DNA from: Verrucomicrobiota bacterium
Lineage (GTDB): Bacteria > Verrucomicrobiota > Lentisphaeria > Victivallales > Victivallaceae
Assembly: GCA_023459755.1 (NCBI GenBank)
Contig: JAEWSS010000286.1
Span: 1 to 12,855 of the forward strand
Direction of reading: 5' to 3'
DNA length: 12,855 nt
Shown here one piece after another: positions 6,262-12,855 of the stretch. The position numbers and the translations under genes are program-made. Every line of letters begins with the position of its first letter. The stretch's first letter is position 1. The notes under the pieces were generated by a model. It did no database searches and had not been told where the DNA came from. It saw only the letters and a list, made by a program, of their open reading frames with translations.

Positions 6262-6605
6262 TTTTTTGCTCCCAAACATTCGTTTTCCCAGCCGGGAAAA
6301 TTCCATTCCAGCGGAAATCCGGCGCACTGCCGGGGTTTGACCTTCTGAAGCATACAGCGGTTGTCGGCGGTCAACCAGGCGCACGATCCGTCCGGCCGCT
6401 CAAGCAGAGTGAGTCCGCGGCGGTCGCGGGTCAACGCGGTGTGGCGGTCGATAAACTCCGTCACCTCCATGCCGATGAACGCGGCGATCGCGTCCGTCTC
6501 GTCCGCCGAGATTCTGACCGGGCCGGGCCAGCGGCAGCACCGCCCGCACCCGGCGCAGACAAAGCCGGACAATATCTTACTGGAAGTCCTCGATGGTGTA
6601 GTCAT
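6258..6605 (-). CDS. YkgJ-family cysteine-cluster protein (putative Zn/Fe-chelating domain)
   Basis: A 115-residue protein with the family signature FVCAGCGRCCRWPGPVRIS (C17, C20, C23, C24), a mid-protein CAWL and CMLQKVKPRQCAGFPLEW, then a final Cys. Members are thought to bind zinc or an iron-sulfur cluster; no precise function is established. If translated from the ATG at 6605 it overlaps the preceding gene by 29 bases with a weak ribosome binding site. A TTG at 6572, just after the upstream TAA and behind GAGGA, is an alternative start that would keep all the cysteines. The stop overlaps gmk as ATGA. Confidence 0.8.
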   Translation of the reverse strand: MTTPSRTSSKILSGFVCAGCGRCCRWPGPVRISADETDAIAAFIGMEVTEFIDRHTALTRDRRGLTLLERPDGSCAWLTADNRCMLQKVKPRQCAGFPLEWNFPGWENECLGAKK

Positions 6606-7137
6606 CGCCGCGCAGATCGATAAAGAATATGCCGGTAATCAGGTCGGCCACCTCAACCGGGTGGAGATATACTTCGCCTTCGACCATCAGACCAAGCGCA
6701 CCGCCGAAGCGCCAGAAGTCGCGTTCGCCGTCATAAAAGTCATATACCACATCCTCGGTCGGGCTGGGGATGCCGATGAAGTCCTGCTGATAACTCTTGA
6801 CCGAACCGAGCACGCCGATGCGTTCAACCGCCTCCTGCTGGGTGGAAATCAGCGCCCAATACCAGCCGTTGCGCACGCCGACGCCGTACTGCCGGTTGTA
6901 GTCCTTGACCAGACTTCCGACCCAGCCGATGCCGCCGCCGCCCTTGCAGTATTCCGAGCCCATAAGCTCGATGCGAACCGTATTGCCCATCCCGGCGGAA
7001 ATGCTGAACACGTCGAGCGCGTCCATTATGCGGTTGGCCGGCCAAAGCATGATTTTGCTGCCGACGCTGTCAGCCATCGCCGACGCGCCGATCCCCAGTG
7101 ACGCGACAAACGCCGCGACCGCCAAAAATCTTTTCAT
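6577..7137 (-). CDS. Secreted protein of unknown function
   Basis: A 186-residue protein with a clear Sec signal peptide (MKRFLAVAAFVASLGIGASAMA, cleavage likely before DS). The mature part begins with a segment NRIMDALDVFSISAGMGNTVRIELMGSEY, then a glycine-rich stretch CKGGGGIGWVG, and a Tyr/Trp/Phe-rich region, ending in acidic residues. There is one Cys after the signal peptide and no lipobox, so it is probably soluble in the periplasm or attached to the envelope. The family was not recognised. Of two consecutive ATGs (7140 and 7137) the second is chosen because GAGG is seven rather than four bases away. It heads the group with YkgJ, gmk and coaC, separated from tcdA by 44-47 bases without a clear terminator. 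Confidence 0.75.
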   Translation of the reverse strand: MKRFLAVAAFVASLGIGASAMADSVGSKIMLWPANRIMDALDVFSISAGMGNTVRIELMGSEYCKGGGGIGWVGSLVKDYNRQYGVGVRNGWYWALISTQQEAVERIGVLGSVKSYQQDFIGIPSPTEDVVYDFYDGERDFWRFGGALGLMVEGEVYLHPVEVADLITGIFFIDLRGDDYTIEDFQ

Positions 7138-7184
7138 CATATCACCTCTGTTTTATGGTTATACATGATAAGTTAGCCGTGTTT

Positions 7185-7916
7185 TCAACGCTTTTCAAGC
7201 GTCAAACTCTTATTTTCCAGCAAATAGCGGATCGCCGCCGCCGCGCAGAAGCCGCCGAAAGCCGCCGGCAGATATGAAATCGAACCGGGGGCGGAACGCC
7301 GACCGGCCGACGGATCGGAAAACTGCTCGACGCCGCCGTGCGGCTCCTCCGAAGAAAACACCACCGGAAAACGACAGTCGCCGCCGGCCGCCCGCACCGA
7401 GTGGCGAACCGCCCTCGCCAGCGGGCAGTGATGACTCTTTTCCAGCGTGGACATTTCAATCTTCGACGGATCGAGTTTTCCGGCCGCGCCCATGCTGGAA
7501 ACCAGTCCGCAACCGCGCTCCAGCGCGCCGAGAATCAGTGCGGTCTTGGCGCGGACCGTGTCGATGGCGTCGATCACAAAATCGAAGCCGAGGTCAAGAA
7601 TTTCACCGATTCGCGGCGCTTCCACAAACTCGTCAAACACGGTTATCTCCAGTTCCGGGTTGATGTCCAGCAGCCGGTCGCGCATTATGCCGACCTTGCT
7701 TTTTCCGACCGTCGAATGAAGTGCCGGCAGCTGACGGTTCAAATTGCTTTCGCTCACCGTGTCGCCGTCGACCAGCACGATCGAACCGACGCCGCCGCGC
7801 ACCGCAAACTCAGCGGCGAAAGCGCCAACGCCGCCAACGCCGACCACCAACAACCGCGACCTCCGCAATTTTTCAAGACCGTCAACCCCGATCAGAAGTT
7901 CCGTTCGTTCAAACAT
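7185..7916 (-). CDS. tcdA: tRNA threonylcarbamoyladenosine dehydratase (TcdA/CsdL, ThiF/E1-like)
   Basis: TcdA uses ATP to cyclise t6A37 in ANN-decoding tRNAs to ct6A. The 243-residue product has the Rossmann motif LVVGVGGVG (23-31), the adenylation block LVDGDTVSESNLNRQ (48-62), the FVIDAIDTVRAKTALI helix (113-128) and SSMGAAGKLDPSKI (140-153), all in the order of E. coli TcdA (268 residues). VVFSSEEP (185-192) is also characteristic and separates it from MoeB or ThiF; the zinc-binding Cys pairs of those families are not present. The ATG overlaps the end of the tatD-like gene by eight bases, so the pair is coupled. A ThiF-type protein beside a short TatD is a recurring arrangement. Confidence 0.9.
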   Translation of the reverse strand: MFERTELLIGVDGLEKLRRSRLLVVGVGGVGAFAAEFAVRGGVGSIVLVDGDTVSESNLNRQLPALHSTVGKSKVGIMRDRLLDINPELEITVFDEFVEAPRIGEILDLGFDFVIDAIDTVRAKTALILGALERGCGLVSSMGAAGKLDPSKIEMSTLEKSHHCPLARAVRHSVRAAGGDCRFPVVFSSEEPHGGVEQFSDPSAGRRSAPGSISYLPAAFGGFCAAAAIRYLLENKSLTLEKR

Positions 7917-8520
7917 TTTCCGTTTTTTTCACTCCTGTAAACTCATCGAAACGGCGGTTCATCCGCTCCGTCAGCAATTCCACATCCACGCCGCAGCGCC
8001 CGGCCGCCAGACGGTAAAATGCGGCATAATCGAAAGGCGCATCGGCGTCCGCGTCGCTCTCCAGCACAAAATCGTCAAGATGACGCACCGCGAACTCGCG
8101 CGGACTCTGCGAAACCAGCCGCCCGGCGTCACGCTGACGGCGATACTCCTCCGGCGACCCGGTGAAGCGGTGCAGCAGCACCCGGTTCGGCCGGTTTTTC
8201 AATACGCCGTTCAGCTCCGGGTAGGCCCGCACACAGTGAATCACCACCGGAACCCCGCCGCCGAAACGATCCAGCAGCGCGGTCAGAAACTCAATCTGAC
8301 GCGCCATCGGAACCGCCAGACGGCGATCCAGCCCGACTTCACCCAGTGCGACCGCGCCGTCAAGATTCAATCCGGCAACTGTTTTCTCAATGTCACCCCC
8401 CGCCATGTCAGGTAAAACCTGAAGCGAAAAATACGGAACCGCGATCCGGGCCGGCGACGACACCAGTCCGCGCACACCGTCCGGCGCCGGACGATGCAGA
8501 TGAAAATCAACGTAATCCAT
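7909..8520 (-). CDS. Short TatD-family metal-dependent hydrolase
   Basis: A TIM-barrel, metal-dependent hydrolase of about 203 residues. The first metal motif is DFHLHRP near the N-terminus (HxH); GEVGLDRR supplies the Glu, VVIHC the first later His, LLHRFTGSPEEYRR the second, and LESDADADAP the last Asp. TatD enzymes are DNases or related hydrolases; the substrate here is unknown. It is about 55 residues shorter than E. coli TatD, mostly in the N-terminal half, as in a known short subgroup. The ATG at 8520 is chosen over a TTG at 8526. The ribosome binding site is poor: the only candidate, GACGG, is the last unit of the 12-bp array upstream. Confidence 0.82.
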   Translation of the reverse strand: MDYVDFHLHRPAPDGVRGLVSSPARIAVPYFSLQVLPDMAGGDIEKTVAGLNLDGAVALGEVGLDRRLAVPMARQIEFLTALLDRFGGGVPVVIHCVRAYPELNGVLKNRPNRVLLHRFTGSPEEYRRQRDAGRLVSQSPREFAVRHLDDFVLESDADADAPFDYAAFYRLAAGRCGVDVELLTERMNRRFDEFTGVKKTENV

Positions 8521-8529
8521 ATTCAATTA

Positions 8530-8615
8530 CCGTCAAATTATCCGTCATTTTATCCGCAAAATCAGCCGTCGGCGCATCCGTCACTTTTCCGTCAAATTTG
8601 TCCGTCACTTTTTAT
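8530..8615. repeat. 12-bp degenerate tandem array (CCGTC core), about seven units
   Basis: CCGTC or a one-base variant recurs at 8530, 8542, 8554 (CCGCA), 8566, 8578, 8589 and 8602: spacing 12, 12, 12, 12, 11 and 13. Each unit is the core followed by an A/T-rich six to eight bases; the minus-strand consensus is roughly ATAAANTGACGG. The array fills the whole gap between the binding-protein gene and tatD, provides the TGA stop of the former, and ends ten bases from the tatD ATG. An isolated further copy lies at 8664 inside the coding sequence. Confidence 0.8.
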
Positions 8616-9501
8616 CGTCTTCATTTACAGGGACTTCAAGCGTCTTATCCGCGCCGCTCCCGTCCGTCATTTTTATTTTGACGGATTCCGGATGCAGCAT
8701 GCCGCGCAGAATGACGACAGCCTCCGGCCAGCGCGGAGTAAGCCGGAAAATCAGATCGACATCCTCGATCGCATACAGTTTTCCATCCCTTGCCGCCGGA
8801 ACCGCCAGATGCTTTTTCAGCGACTCCAATGTCATCCCGCCGTTCGCCGGGAAAAACACCGCCTCCGGCGCGGCGGCTTCGATCACCTCCGACGACGGAT
8901 AAAAATAACCGGCGTCAACCCCGCCCAGCACATTCACGCCGCCGGCCAGCGCCACAAAATCGTTGAAAAAAGCGCGGCGGCCGCAGGACATCGGCGGATC
9001 GTCCCACAACAGCAGCAGCGTTCCGACCGAAGCCGTGCCGGAGATTTCGTCTGCGAATTCCCGCCGCGCCCGTTGGCTTTTCGACTTCAGCTCAGCCGCC
9101 TTTTCCTCCACATTGAGCAGTCCGCCGAGGACGGTCAGCGCCGCCTCGTAGTCGTCCAGCGAATTAAGCGGCAGCACTTCAACCCGAATGCCAAGATCGT
9201 TCAGCGACTGTTTGACCGCCGGGTCCTGAAGTGTATCGGACACCACCAGATCGGCATTCAAAGTCATCACCACCTCCAGATTCGGCGTGGCGAAGTCGCC
9301 GGCCGCCGGCAGGTCCAGCGCCGCCGCCGGACGGTTGCAGGACGAACTGCGCCCGACCAGAAGCGGGCCGCCGCCCAGCGCAAAGATGGTTTCGGTCAGT
9401 GCGGGCGACATCGACACCACCCGAACCGCCGCCGCCTGAAACAGCGGCAGAACGCAAATCACTCCGGTCAATAAGAAAAATATGCGGTTCTTCACAGTCA
9501 T
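8605..9501 (-). CDS. BtuF-like periplasmic substrate-binding protein (class III, cobalamin/Fe-siderophore type)
   Basis: A 298-residue exported protein: signal peptide with a hydrophobic core at about 8-22 and cleavage near QAAA, no lipobox. The mature N-terminus RVVSMSPALTETIFALGGG, then LLVGRSSSCNRP and PNLEVVMTLNADLVVSD, is the pattern of BtuF/FhuD-like receptors, and a long helix near 130-155 would join two lobes. Ligand could be a corrinoid, a haem or a siderophore; sequence alone does not decide. No permease or ATPase gene is in view. The charged C-terminal tail after about residue 275 lies over the repeat-like DNA at 8600-8690. The ATG overlaps the stop of the sigma-54 activator gene as ATGA, so the two are co-translated, an uncommon pairing. 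Confidence 0.82.
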   Translation of the reverse strand: MTVKNRIFFLLTGVICVLPLFQAAAVRVVSMSPALTETIFALGGGPLLVGRSSSCNRPAAALDLPAAGDFATPNLEVVMTLNADLVVSDTLQDPAVKQSLNDLGIRVEVLPLNSLDDYEAALTVLGGLLNVEEKAAELKSKSQRARREFADEISGTASVGTLLLLWDDPPMSCGRRAFFNDFVALAGGVNVLGGVDAGYFYPSSEVIEAAAPEAVFFPANGGMTLESLKKHLAVPAARDGKLYAIEDVDLIFRLTPRWPEAVVILRGMLHPESVKIKMTDGSGADKTLEVPVNEDDKK

Positions 9502-10847
9502 ATTCCATATTTTTCAAGGCGACGGTAAAAGGTGCGTCGCGGAATTCCCAATTTCCGGGCGGCCAGCGTCCGATTGCCGCCGCACTCCTTGAGAGTGCGT
9601 TCAATCAGCGCCCGTTCATGCGCGTCGATGGTGGAGCCGCCGGAGTCCGGAACAACCGAAATCGCGCCGACCTCCCCCGCGCGAATCGACGGCGGCACAT
9701 CGGCCAATGCGATCTCGCCGCCGCGCCCCAGCACCACCATGCGCTCCACGGCGTTGCGCAGTTCGCGGATGTTGCCCGGCCAGGAATAGCGGCAGAGCGC
9801 GTCCATCGCCTCGGGAGAAACCGTCATTTCGCCGCGATTGTTTTCGGCGGCAAAACCGTCAAGAAAGCGCCGCACCAGAAGCGGAATGTCCTCCGGGCGT
9901 TCGCGCAGCGGCGGCAGTTCGATCGAAACCACGTCCAGCCGGTAGAACAAATCCTCGCGGAACTTGCCTTCCGCCACCAGTTTACGCAGGTCGCGGTTGG
10001 TTGCGGCGATCAGTCTGGCGTTGCTGTGAATGACCTCGTTGCCGCCCAGTCGCTCGAAATTGCGGGACTCAAGCACCCGCAGAAGTTTGACTTGAACCTG
10101 GAGGTCGATTTCGCCTATTTCATCAAGGAACAGCGTCCCGTCCTCGGCCAGTTCAAACCGCCCTTTTTTCTGCTCCACCGCCCCGGTGAAGGCGCCGCGC
10201 TCATGGCCGAAAAGTTCGCTTTCCAGCAGCGTCGCCGGCAGCGCCGCGCAGTGAACCGCCACAAACGGACCGCTGCGACCGCTCAACTCGTGAATCGCGT
10301 TGGCGGCCACCTCCTTTCCGGTTCCCGACTCGCCGGTCAGCAGCACCGTGGTGCGCGACGGCGCGATCTGCCGGATCAGTGCATACACTTCGCTCATCGC
10401 GGGCGAAGCGGCCACCATTTTCGCGGCGTCGCCGCCGCCGGCCAGTTGAGTGCGGAGCCGCCGGTTCTCCGCCTTGAGGTCGCGTGCTTCTCCGGCGCGC
10501 TTGAGCACCAGCTCAAGATGATTCAGATTGACCGGTTTTTCAACAAAGTCGAACGCGCCGGTCTTCAGCGCCTCCACCGCCGACTCAATGGTGCCGTAGG
10601 CGGAAAAGACAATGCAGGTCGGCTGCGGCTCGTGCGCCAGCGCCGCCTTCAGCACCGCCTGACCGTCCGCGCCCGGCATGCGCAGATCGGTCAGAACATA
10701 GTCGTAGTTGTTGCGCTTCAAAAGATTAAGCGCCACCGTGCCGTCCTCGGCATTGGTCACGATGTATTTGCGCGAGAGATAGCGGGTCATCGCCTCGCGG
10801 GTCGAACGTTCGTCATCCGCGAGCAGAAGTGTTGGTTTATCAGGCAT
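9498..10847 (-). CDS. NtrC-family sigma-54-dependent response regulator
   Basis: A 449-residue activator with three domains. The receiver (1-120) has acidic pocket D11/D12, phospho-acceptor D54 (LTDLRMPG) and K104. The AAA+ domain (145-375) has Walker A GESGTGKE (172-179), the sigma-54-contacting GAFTGA (218-223), Walker B GTLFLDE (237-243), and an arginine-finger region LFYRLDV. The C-terminal Fis-type helix-turn-helix (about 415-447) reads [22 protein letters not shown]. It should hydrolyse ATP to open sigma-54 promoters. The start overlaps the kinase gene by eight bases, making a cognate pair. The target genes are unknown; no convincing -24/-12 element was found in this window. Confidence 0.95.
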   Translation of the reverse strand: MPDKPTLLLADDERSTREAMTRYLSRKYIVTNAEDGTVALNLLKRNNYDYVLTDLRMPGADGQAVLKAALAHEPQPTCIVFSAYGTIESAVEALKTGAFDFVEKPVNLNHLELVLKRAGEARDLKAENRRLRTQLAGGGDAAKMVAASPAMSEVYALIRQIAPSRTTVLLTGESGTGKEVAANAIHELSGRSGPFVAVHCAALPATLLESELFGHERGAFTGAVEQKKGRFELAEDGTLFLDEIGEIDLQVQVKLLRVLESRNFERLGGNEVIHSNARLIAATNRDLRKLVAEGKFREDLFYRLDVVSIELPPLRERPEDIPLLVRRFLDGFAAENNRGEMTVSPEAMDALCRYSWPGNIRELRNAVERMVVLGRGGEIALADVPPSIRAGEVGAISVVPDSGGSTIDAHERALIERTLKECGGNRTLAARKLGIPRRTFYRRLEKYGI

Positions 10848-12012
10848 CCTTTTCCGTCCTTTCCGGCAGCTGGGCGAAGTTGCTCCGGCGGTCGCTCCGC
10901 GGGAACTTGATTTGAAAACTCAAGCCGCGCCCGGTGGCGCTCGACACACCGAACAATGCGCCGTGCTCCTTGAATATGCGTTGTATTATCATCATTCCAA
11001 GACCGGTGCCTTCGGACTTGAAGGTTTTGAACGGCTCGAACATCTCGTTCAGCTGTTCGGAGGTGACGCCGCTTCCGGAGTCGGAAAAAACCACGATCAG
11101 GAATTTTTCGTCGTAGGAAAACGCGATGTCAACACTGCCGCCCTCGCTCATCGCCTGAAGCGAATTTTTCAGTATGTTGTAGAAGGCCTGCTTGAGCTGC
11201 GCGGCGTCGCCCATGATCTCCGGTACATGCTCCGGAGCATTGAAGCCGACCGAGATCCGTTTCAATTCAAATTCCTGCCGCATGAAATTCAGCGTCTCCA
11301 TCACCACCGCCGGCAGATTGAGCGGCGCCAGCCGGGGGCGGCCGGGACGAACCGCGTGCAGAAACTGGTGAATGATATTGTCCAGCCGCTCGACCTCGCC
11401 GACACAGCTTTTCACCATCGCGGCGGTCTCCGACATTCCGGCGATTCCGGCAATATCCTGCTCGATCAGCTGAAGATTAAGGTAAAGACTGTTCAGCGGA
11501 TTGCCGATCTCGTGCGCCACTCCGGCGGCCAAAAGCGACACCGCCTCGGCGGTGCTGGCGCTCAATTCATCGCTGGTTTTGCGCCGCTCCTCGGTCACGT
11601 CGTGCAGAATGGCGATCGCGCACGACTCGCCGTTCAGCTCCTGAGGCACCAGATACAGACGCAGAAAACGATGGGTCGGATACGATATCTCAAGTTCTTC
11701 GCGCAGCAGTCGCGTCCACTCATCGACGTCGAGTTGAAGCACCTGTTTCCAGTCCACACTGCGGATGAAGTGCGACAATCTTACCTTGGTCAGATCGGCC
11801 GGCAAACCCAGCAGATCGCGCGCCGCCTTGTTATGGTAGCGTATCCGCAGTGTCCGGTCGATCACCAGTATTCCGTCGTTCACCGCGTTCAGAATCGTGG
11901 CGAAAAACCCCTTGTCCTTGCTCAGGCGCAGCAGATAGGCCTGAAGACTGCCGCCGTCGATGGCGTCCACCCGTTCGATAAACCGGTCGGTAAAGCTCTT
12001 TTTTTCCACCAT
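10840..12012 (-). CDS. Soluble PAS-domain sensor histidine kinase (NtrB/AtoS type)
   Basis: A 390-residue kinase without any transmembrane segment, so cytoplasmic. A PAS domain spans about 37-145 (ILNAVNDGILVIDRTLRIRYHN through AILHDVTEERR). The dimerisation/phospho-acceptor block is AAGVAHEIGNPLNSL with H167. The catalytic domain has N-box NILKNSLQAM (N283), G1 FSDSGSG (D311) and G2 GTGLGM (335-340). The form matches kinases that partner NtrC-type regulators, and the next gene is one, overlapping by eight bases. The ATG at 12012 has GGAGGG eight bases upstream. The signal is unknown; a cytosolic ligand or a protein partner is more likely than direct periplasmic sensing. Confidence 0.94.
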   Translation of the reverse strand: MVEKKSFTDRFIERVDAIDGGSLQAYLLRLSKDKGFFATILNAVNDGILVIDRTLRIRYHNKAARDLLGLPADLTKVRLSHFIRSVDWKQVLQLDVDEWTRLLREELEISYPTHRFLRLYLVPQELNGESCAIAILHDVTEERRKTSDELSASTAEAVSLLAAGVAHEIGNPLNSLYLNLQLIEQDIAGIAGMSETAAMVKSCVGEVERLDNIIHQFLHAVRPGRPRLAPLNLPAVVMETLNFMRQEFELKRISVGFNAPEHVPEIMGDAAQLKQAFYNILKNSLQAMSEGGSVDIAFSYDEKFLIVVFSDSGSGVTSEQLNEMFEPFKTFKSEGTGLGMMIIQRIFKEHGALFGVSSATGRGLSFQIKFPRSDRRSNFAQLPERTEKDA

Positions 12013-12047
12013 GTGTCAATCCCTCCATCTTAGTGTCAATTTGACAC
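12013..12047. promoter_or_regulatory. GTGTCAA palindrome plus third half-site at the kinase start
   Basis: GTGTCAA (12033-12039) and TTGACAC (12041-12047) form a perfect 7-bp inverted repeat around one T. A third copy, GTGTCAAT, lies at 12013-12020, exactly 20 bases (two helical turns) from the copy at 12033 and directly next to the kinase ATG; the ribosome binding site sits between them. This looks like an operator of an unidentified regulator controlling the kinase-regulator-receptor genes. Confidence 0.5.
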
Positions 12048-12075
12048 ACTTTGAAAAAAAATCAAGTCGCATCAC

Positions 12076-12110
12076 AAAAAAAATGCCGTCGGACTCAAAA
12101 ATCCGACGGC
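12076..12110 (-). terminator. Terminator of the flavoprotein-ferredoxin gene
   Basis: A perfect 9-bp stem (12085-12093 with 12102-12110, 8-base loop) is followed on the minus strand by a U8 run (A8 at 12076-12083). It separates the flavoprotein-ferredoxin transcript from the kinase genes. Confidence 0.88.
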
Positions 12111-12126
12111 GCAGAAACCGTTTCTC

Positions 12127-12184
12127 CGGTTTTTCGACGGTCATCGCCGCGTCCGTTGTGCCGAACGCGCCGCCGTCGAAACCG
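12127..12184. repeat. Long imperfect hairpin in the 3' untranslated region
   Basis: Outer arms 12127-12140 and 12173-12184 pair over twelve bases with a two-base bulge, and the interior (around 12148-12170) contains further complementary G+C blocks. It starts right after the stop codon and precedes the terminator stem. It may stabilise the 3' end of the mRNA or be a second, weaker termination structure. Confidence 0.5.
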
Positions 12185-12186
12185 TG

Positions 12187-12855
12187 TTACTTGTTTTTCA
12201 GGTCAAGCGCTCCGGTCGGGCACTCGGTGACGCAGGCCAGGCAGTCCGCGCAGGAGAGCGGCAACCCGTTGTCGAACGCAGTGCCGACGTAGGTCGAAAA
12301 GCCGCGCCGCTTGGCGGAAAGCAGCGACTTGTTGATCACTTCCTTGCAGACCTTCACGCAGGTGCCGCACTTTATGCACTTGCCGCGATCCTGAATGATG
12401 AGCGGATGACGGGTGTCGTACGAAACCGCCAGCTTGCCGCCCTTGATCGCGCACGGCGACGCTCCGCACTTGGCGGACTGACTGCGCAGACGGCAGTCCG
12501 TCTTGTCGGTGCAGGAGCATTCGATGCAGCGCTCGCCCTCGTGACGGATGGTTTCCACGCTCATCGTTCCGGCGACTTCCTTGAAGGTGGTTTTGCGCTC
12601 TTCAAGACCGATCATCGGCAGTTTGGCGCGCGGCGAATTGCTGACCTTGTCGGAGACAAAAACCAGATCTTTTTCGGTCATCGACGCCCAGTGTCCGCGT
12701 GAAACGTTCACCTGGGGTTCGGGCCGATATTTAACGCCGGTCAACATGCCCAGCACGCCGAGCGCCGCCCGACGGCCGCCGGCCACCGCTTCGACCACCG
12801 TCGCCGCGCCGGAAACGCAGTCGCCGGCCGCAAAGACCTTGCCGCCGAGCTGCAT
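12187..12855 (-). CDS. GltD-like FAD/NAD(P) oxidoreductase with C-terminal 2[4Fe-4S] ferredoxin domain (partial, N-terminus outside window)
   Basis: The visible 222 residues are the C-terminal part. KVFAAGDCVSGAATVVEAVAGGRRAA (7-31) is the last FAD-binding block of the glutamate-synthase-small-subunit-like flavoproteins. After a linker, a cysteine-rich stretch has C110, C113, C115, C121, C130 and C135, and then two classical [4Fe-4S] motifs, CIKCGTCVKVC (160-170) and CADCLACVTECP (202-213). The protein probably moves electrons between NAD(P)H and ferredoxin or a partner subunit. The extra Cys-rich block is not the HxxxCxxC form of NuoG and may bind another metal centre. The frame runs to the right edge; the Met at 12855 is inside the FAD domain, so it is not the true start. 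The exact enzyme cannot be named. Confidence 0.85.
   Translation of the reverse strand: MQLGGKVFAAGDCVSGAATVVEAVAGGRRAALGVLGMLTGVKYRPEPQVNVSRGHWASMTEKDLVFVSDKVSNSPRAKLPMIGLEERKTTFKEVAGTMSVETIRHEGERCIECSCTDKTDCRLRSQSAKCGASPCAIKGGKLAVSYDTRHPLIIQDRGKCIKCGTCVKVCKEVINKSLLSAKRRGFSTYVGTAFDNGLPLSCADCLACVTECPTGALDLKNK

Noticed and set aside
6262..6384. N-terminal extension of guanylate kinase by 41 codons
   Set aside because: It would overlap most of the cysteine-cluster gene's end; the ATG at 6261 has a ribosome binding site, the ATGA overlap and normal family length.
7180..7200. Terminator at the end of tcdA (ACGCTT/AAGCGT hairpin)
   Set aside because: The 6-bp stem has a three-base loop, lies within the last codons and is not followed by a U-run.
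9231..10910. Rightward open frame of 559 codons opposite the sigma-54 activator
   Set aside because: It is antisense to a gene with every NtrC motif intact; its composition (Arg/Pro/His-rich) is typical of a shadow frame.
12033..12050. TTGACA as a -35 box
   Set aside because: On neither strand is there a recognisable -10 at 16-18 bases; the symmetric arrangement fits an operator better.

Overview
This window looks like chromosomal DNA from a Gram-negative member of the PVC superphylum, most plausibly Lentisphaerota (Victivallis-like). The placement is an inference. It rests on a stand-alone pseudopilin-type protein with a C-terminal H-X9-DG motif, a gene class greatly expanded in that group, plus high G+C, heavily CCG/GGC-biased coding DNA and an NtrB/NtrC-type regulator pair. 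No mobile element, CRISPR array, tRNA or rRNA was recognised.

Layout. Only the first ~260 bases are transcribed rightwards: they hold the 3' end of an unrecognised beta-rich protein followed by terminators. Every other gene is on the minus strand, so read from right to left. (i) 12855-12187: the C-terminal part of a GltD-like flavoprotein fused to a 2[4Fe-4S] ferredoxin, ending in a strong terminator. (ii) 12012-8605: a soluble PAS histidine kinase, an NtrC-type sigma-54 activator and a BtuF-like periplasmic binding protein, all overlapping by 4-8 bases and preceded by an operator-like palindrome. (iii) 8520-7185: a short TatD-family hydrolase and TcdA (tRNA ct6A dehydratase), separated from the binding protein by a 12-bp tandem array. 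(iv) 7137-4455: a secreted protein of unknown function, a YkgJ-type cysteine-cluster protein, guanylate kinase, stand-alone CoaC and a dolichol/phytol-kinase-like membrane protein, tightly packed. (v) 4454-3887: a 568-base gene-free region with a possible promoter and palindrome, a mini-ORF with a strong ribosome binding site, a 49-bp tandem repeat and a hairpin. (vi) 3886-1301: ribosomal operon rpmJ-rpsM-rpsK-rpoA-rplQ ending in a strong terminator. (vii) 1131-370: the pseudopilin gene with its own promoter and a bidirectional terminator.

How it works together. Group vi supplies core translation and transcription parts (L36, S13, S11, RNA polymerase alpha, L17) but lacks rpsD, usually found between rpsK and rpoA. 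Group iv contains the common gmk/coaC neighbourhood without rpoZ and without the coaB half. Group ii couples a cytoplasmic two-component system by translational overlap to a periplasmic receptor, with no permease or ATPase in view.

Nothing here is clearly a new defence or mobile system. The strongest unexplained signals are non-coding: the 49-bp repeat in the leader of the ribosomal operon, the 12-bp CCGTC/GACGG array before tatD, and the GTGTCAA palindrome plus third half-site at the kinase start.
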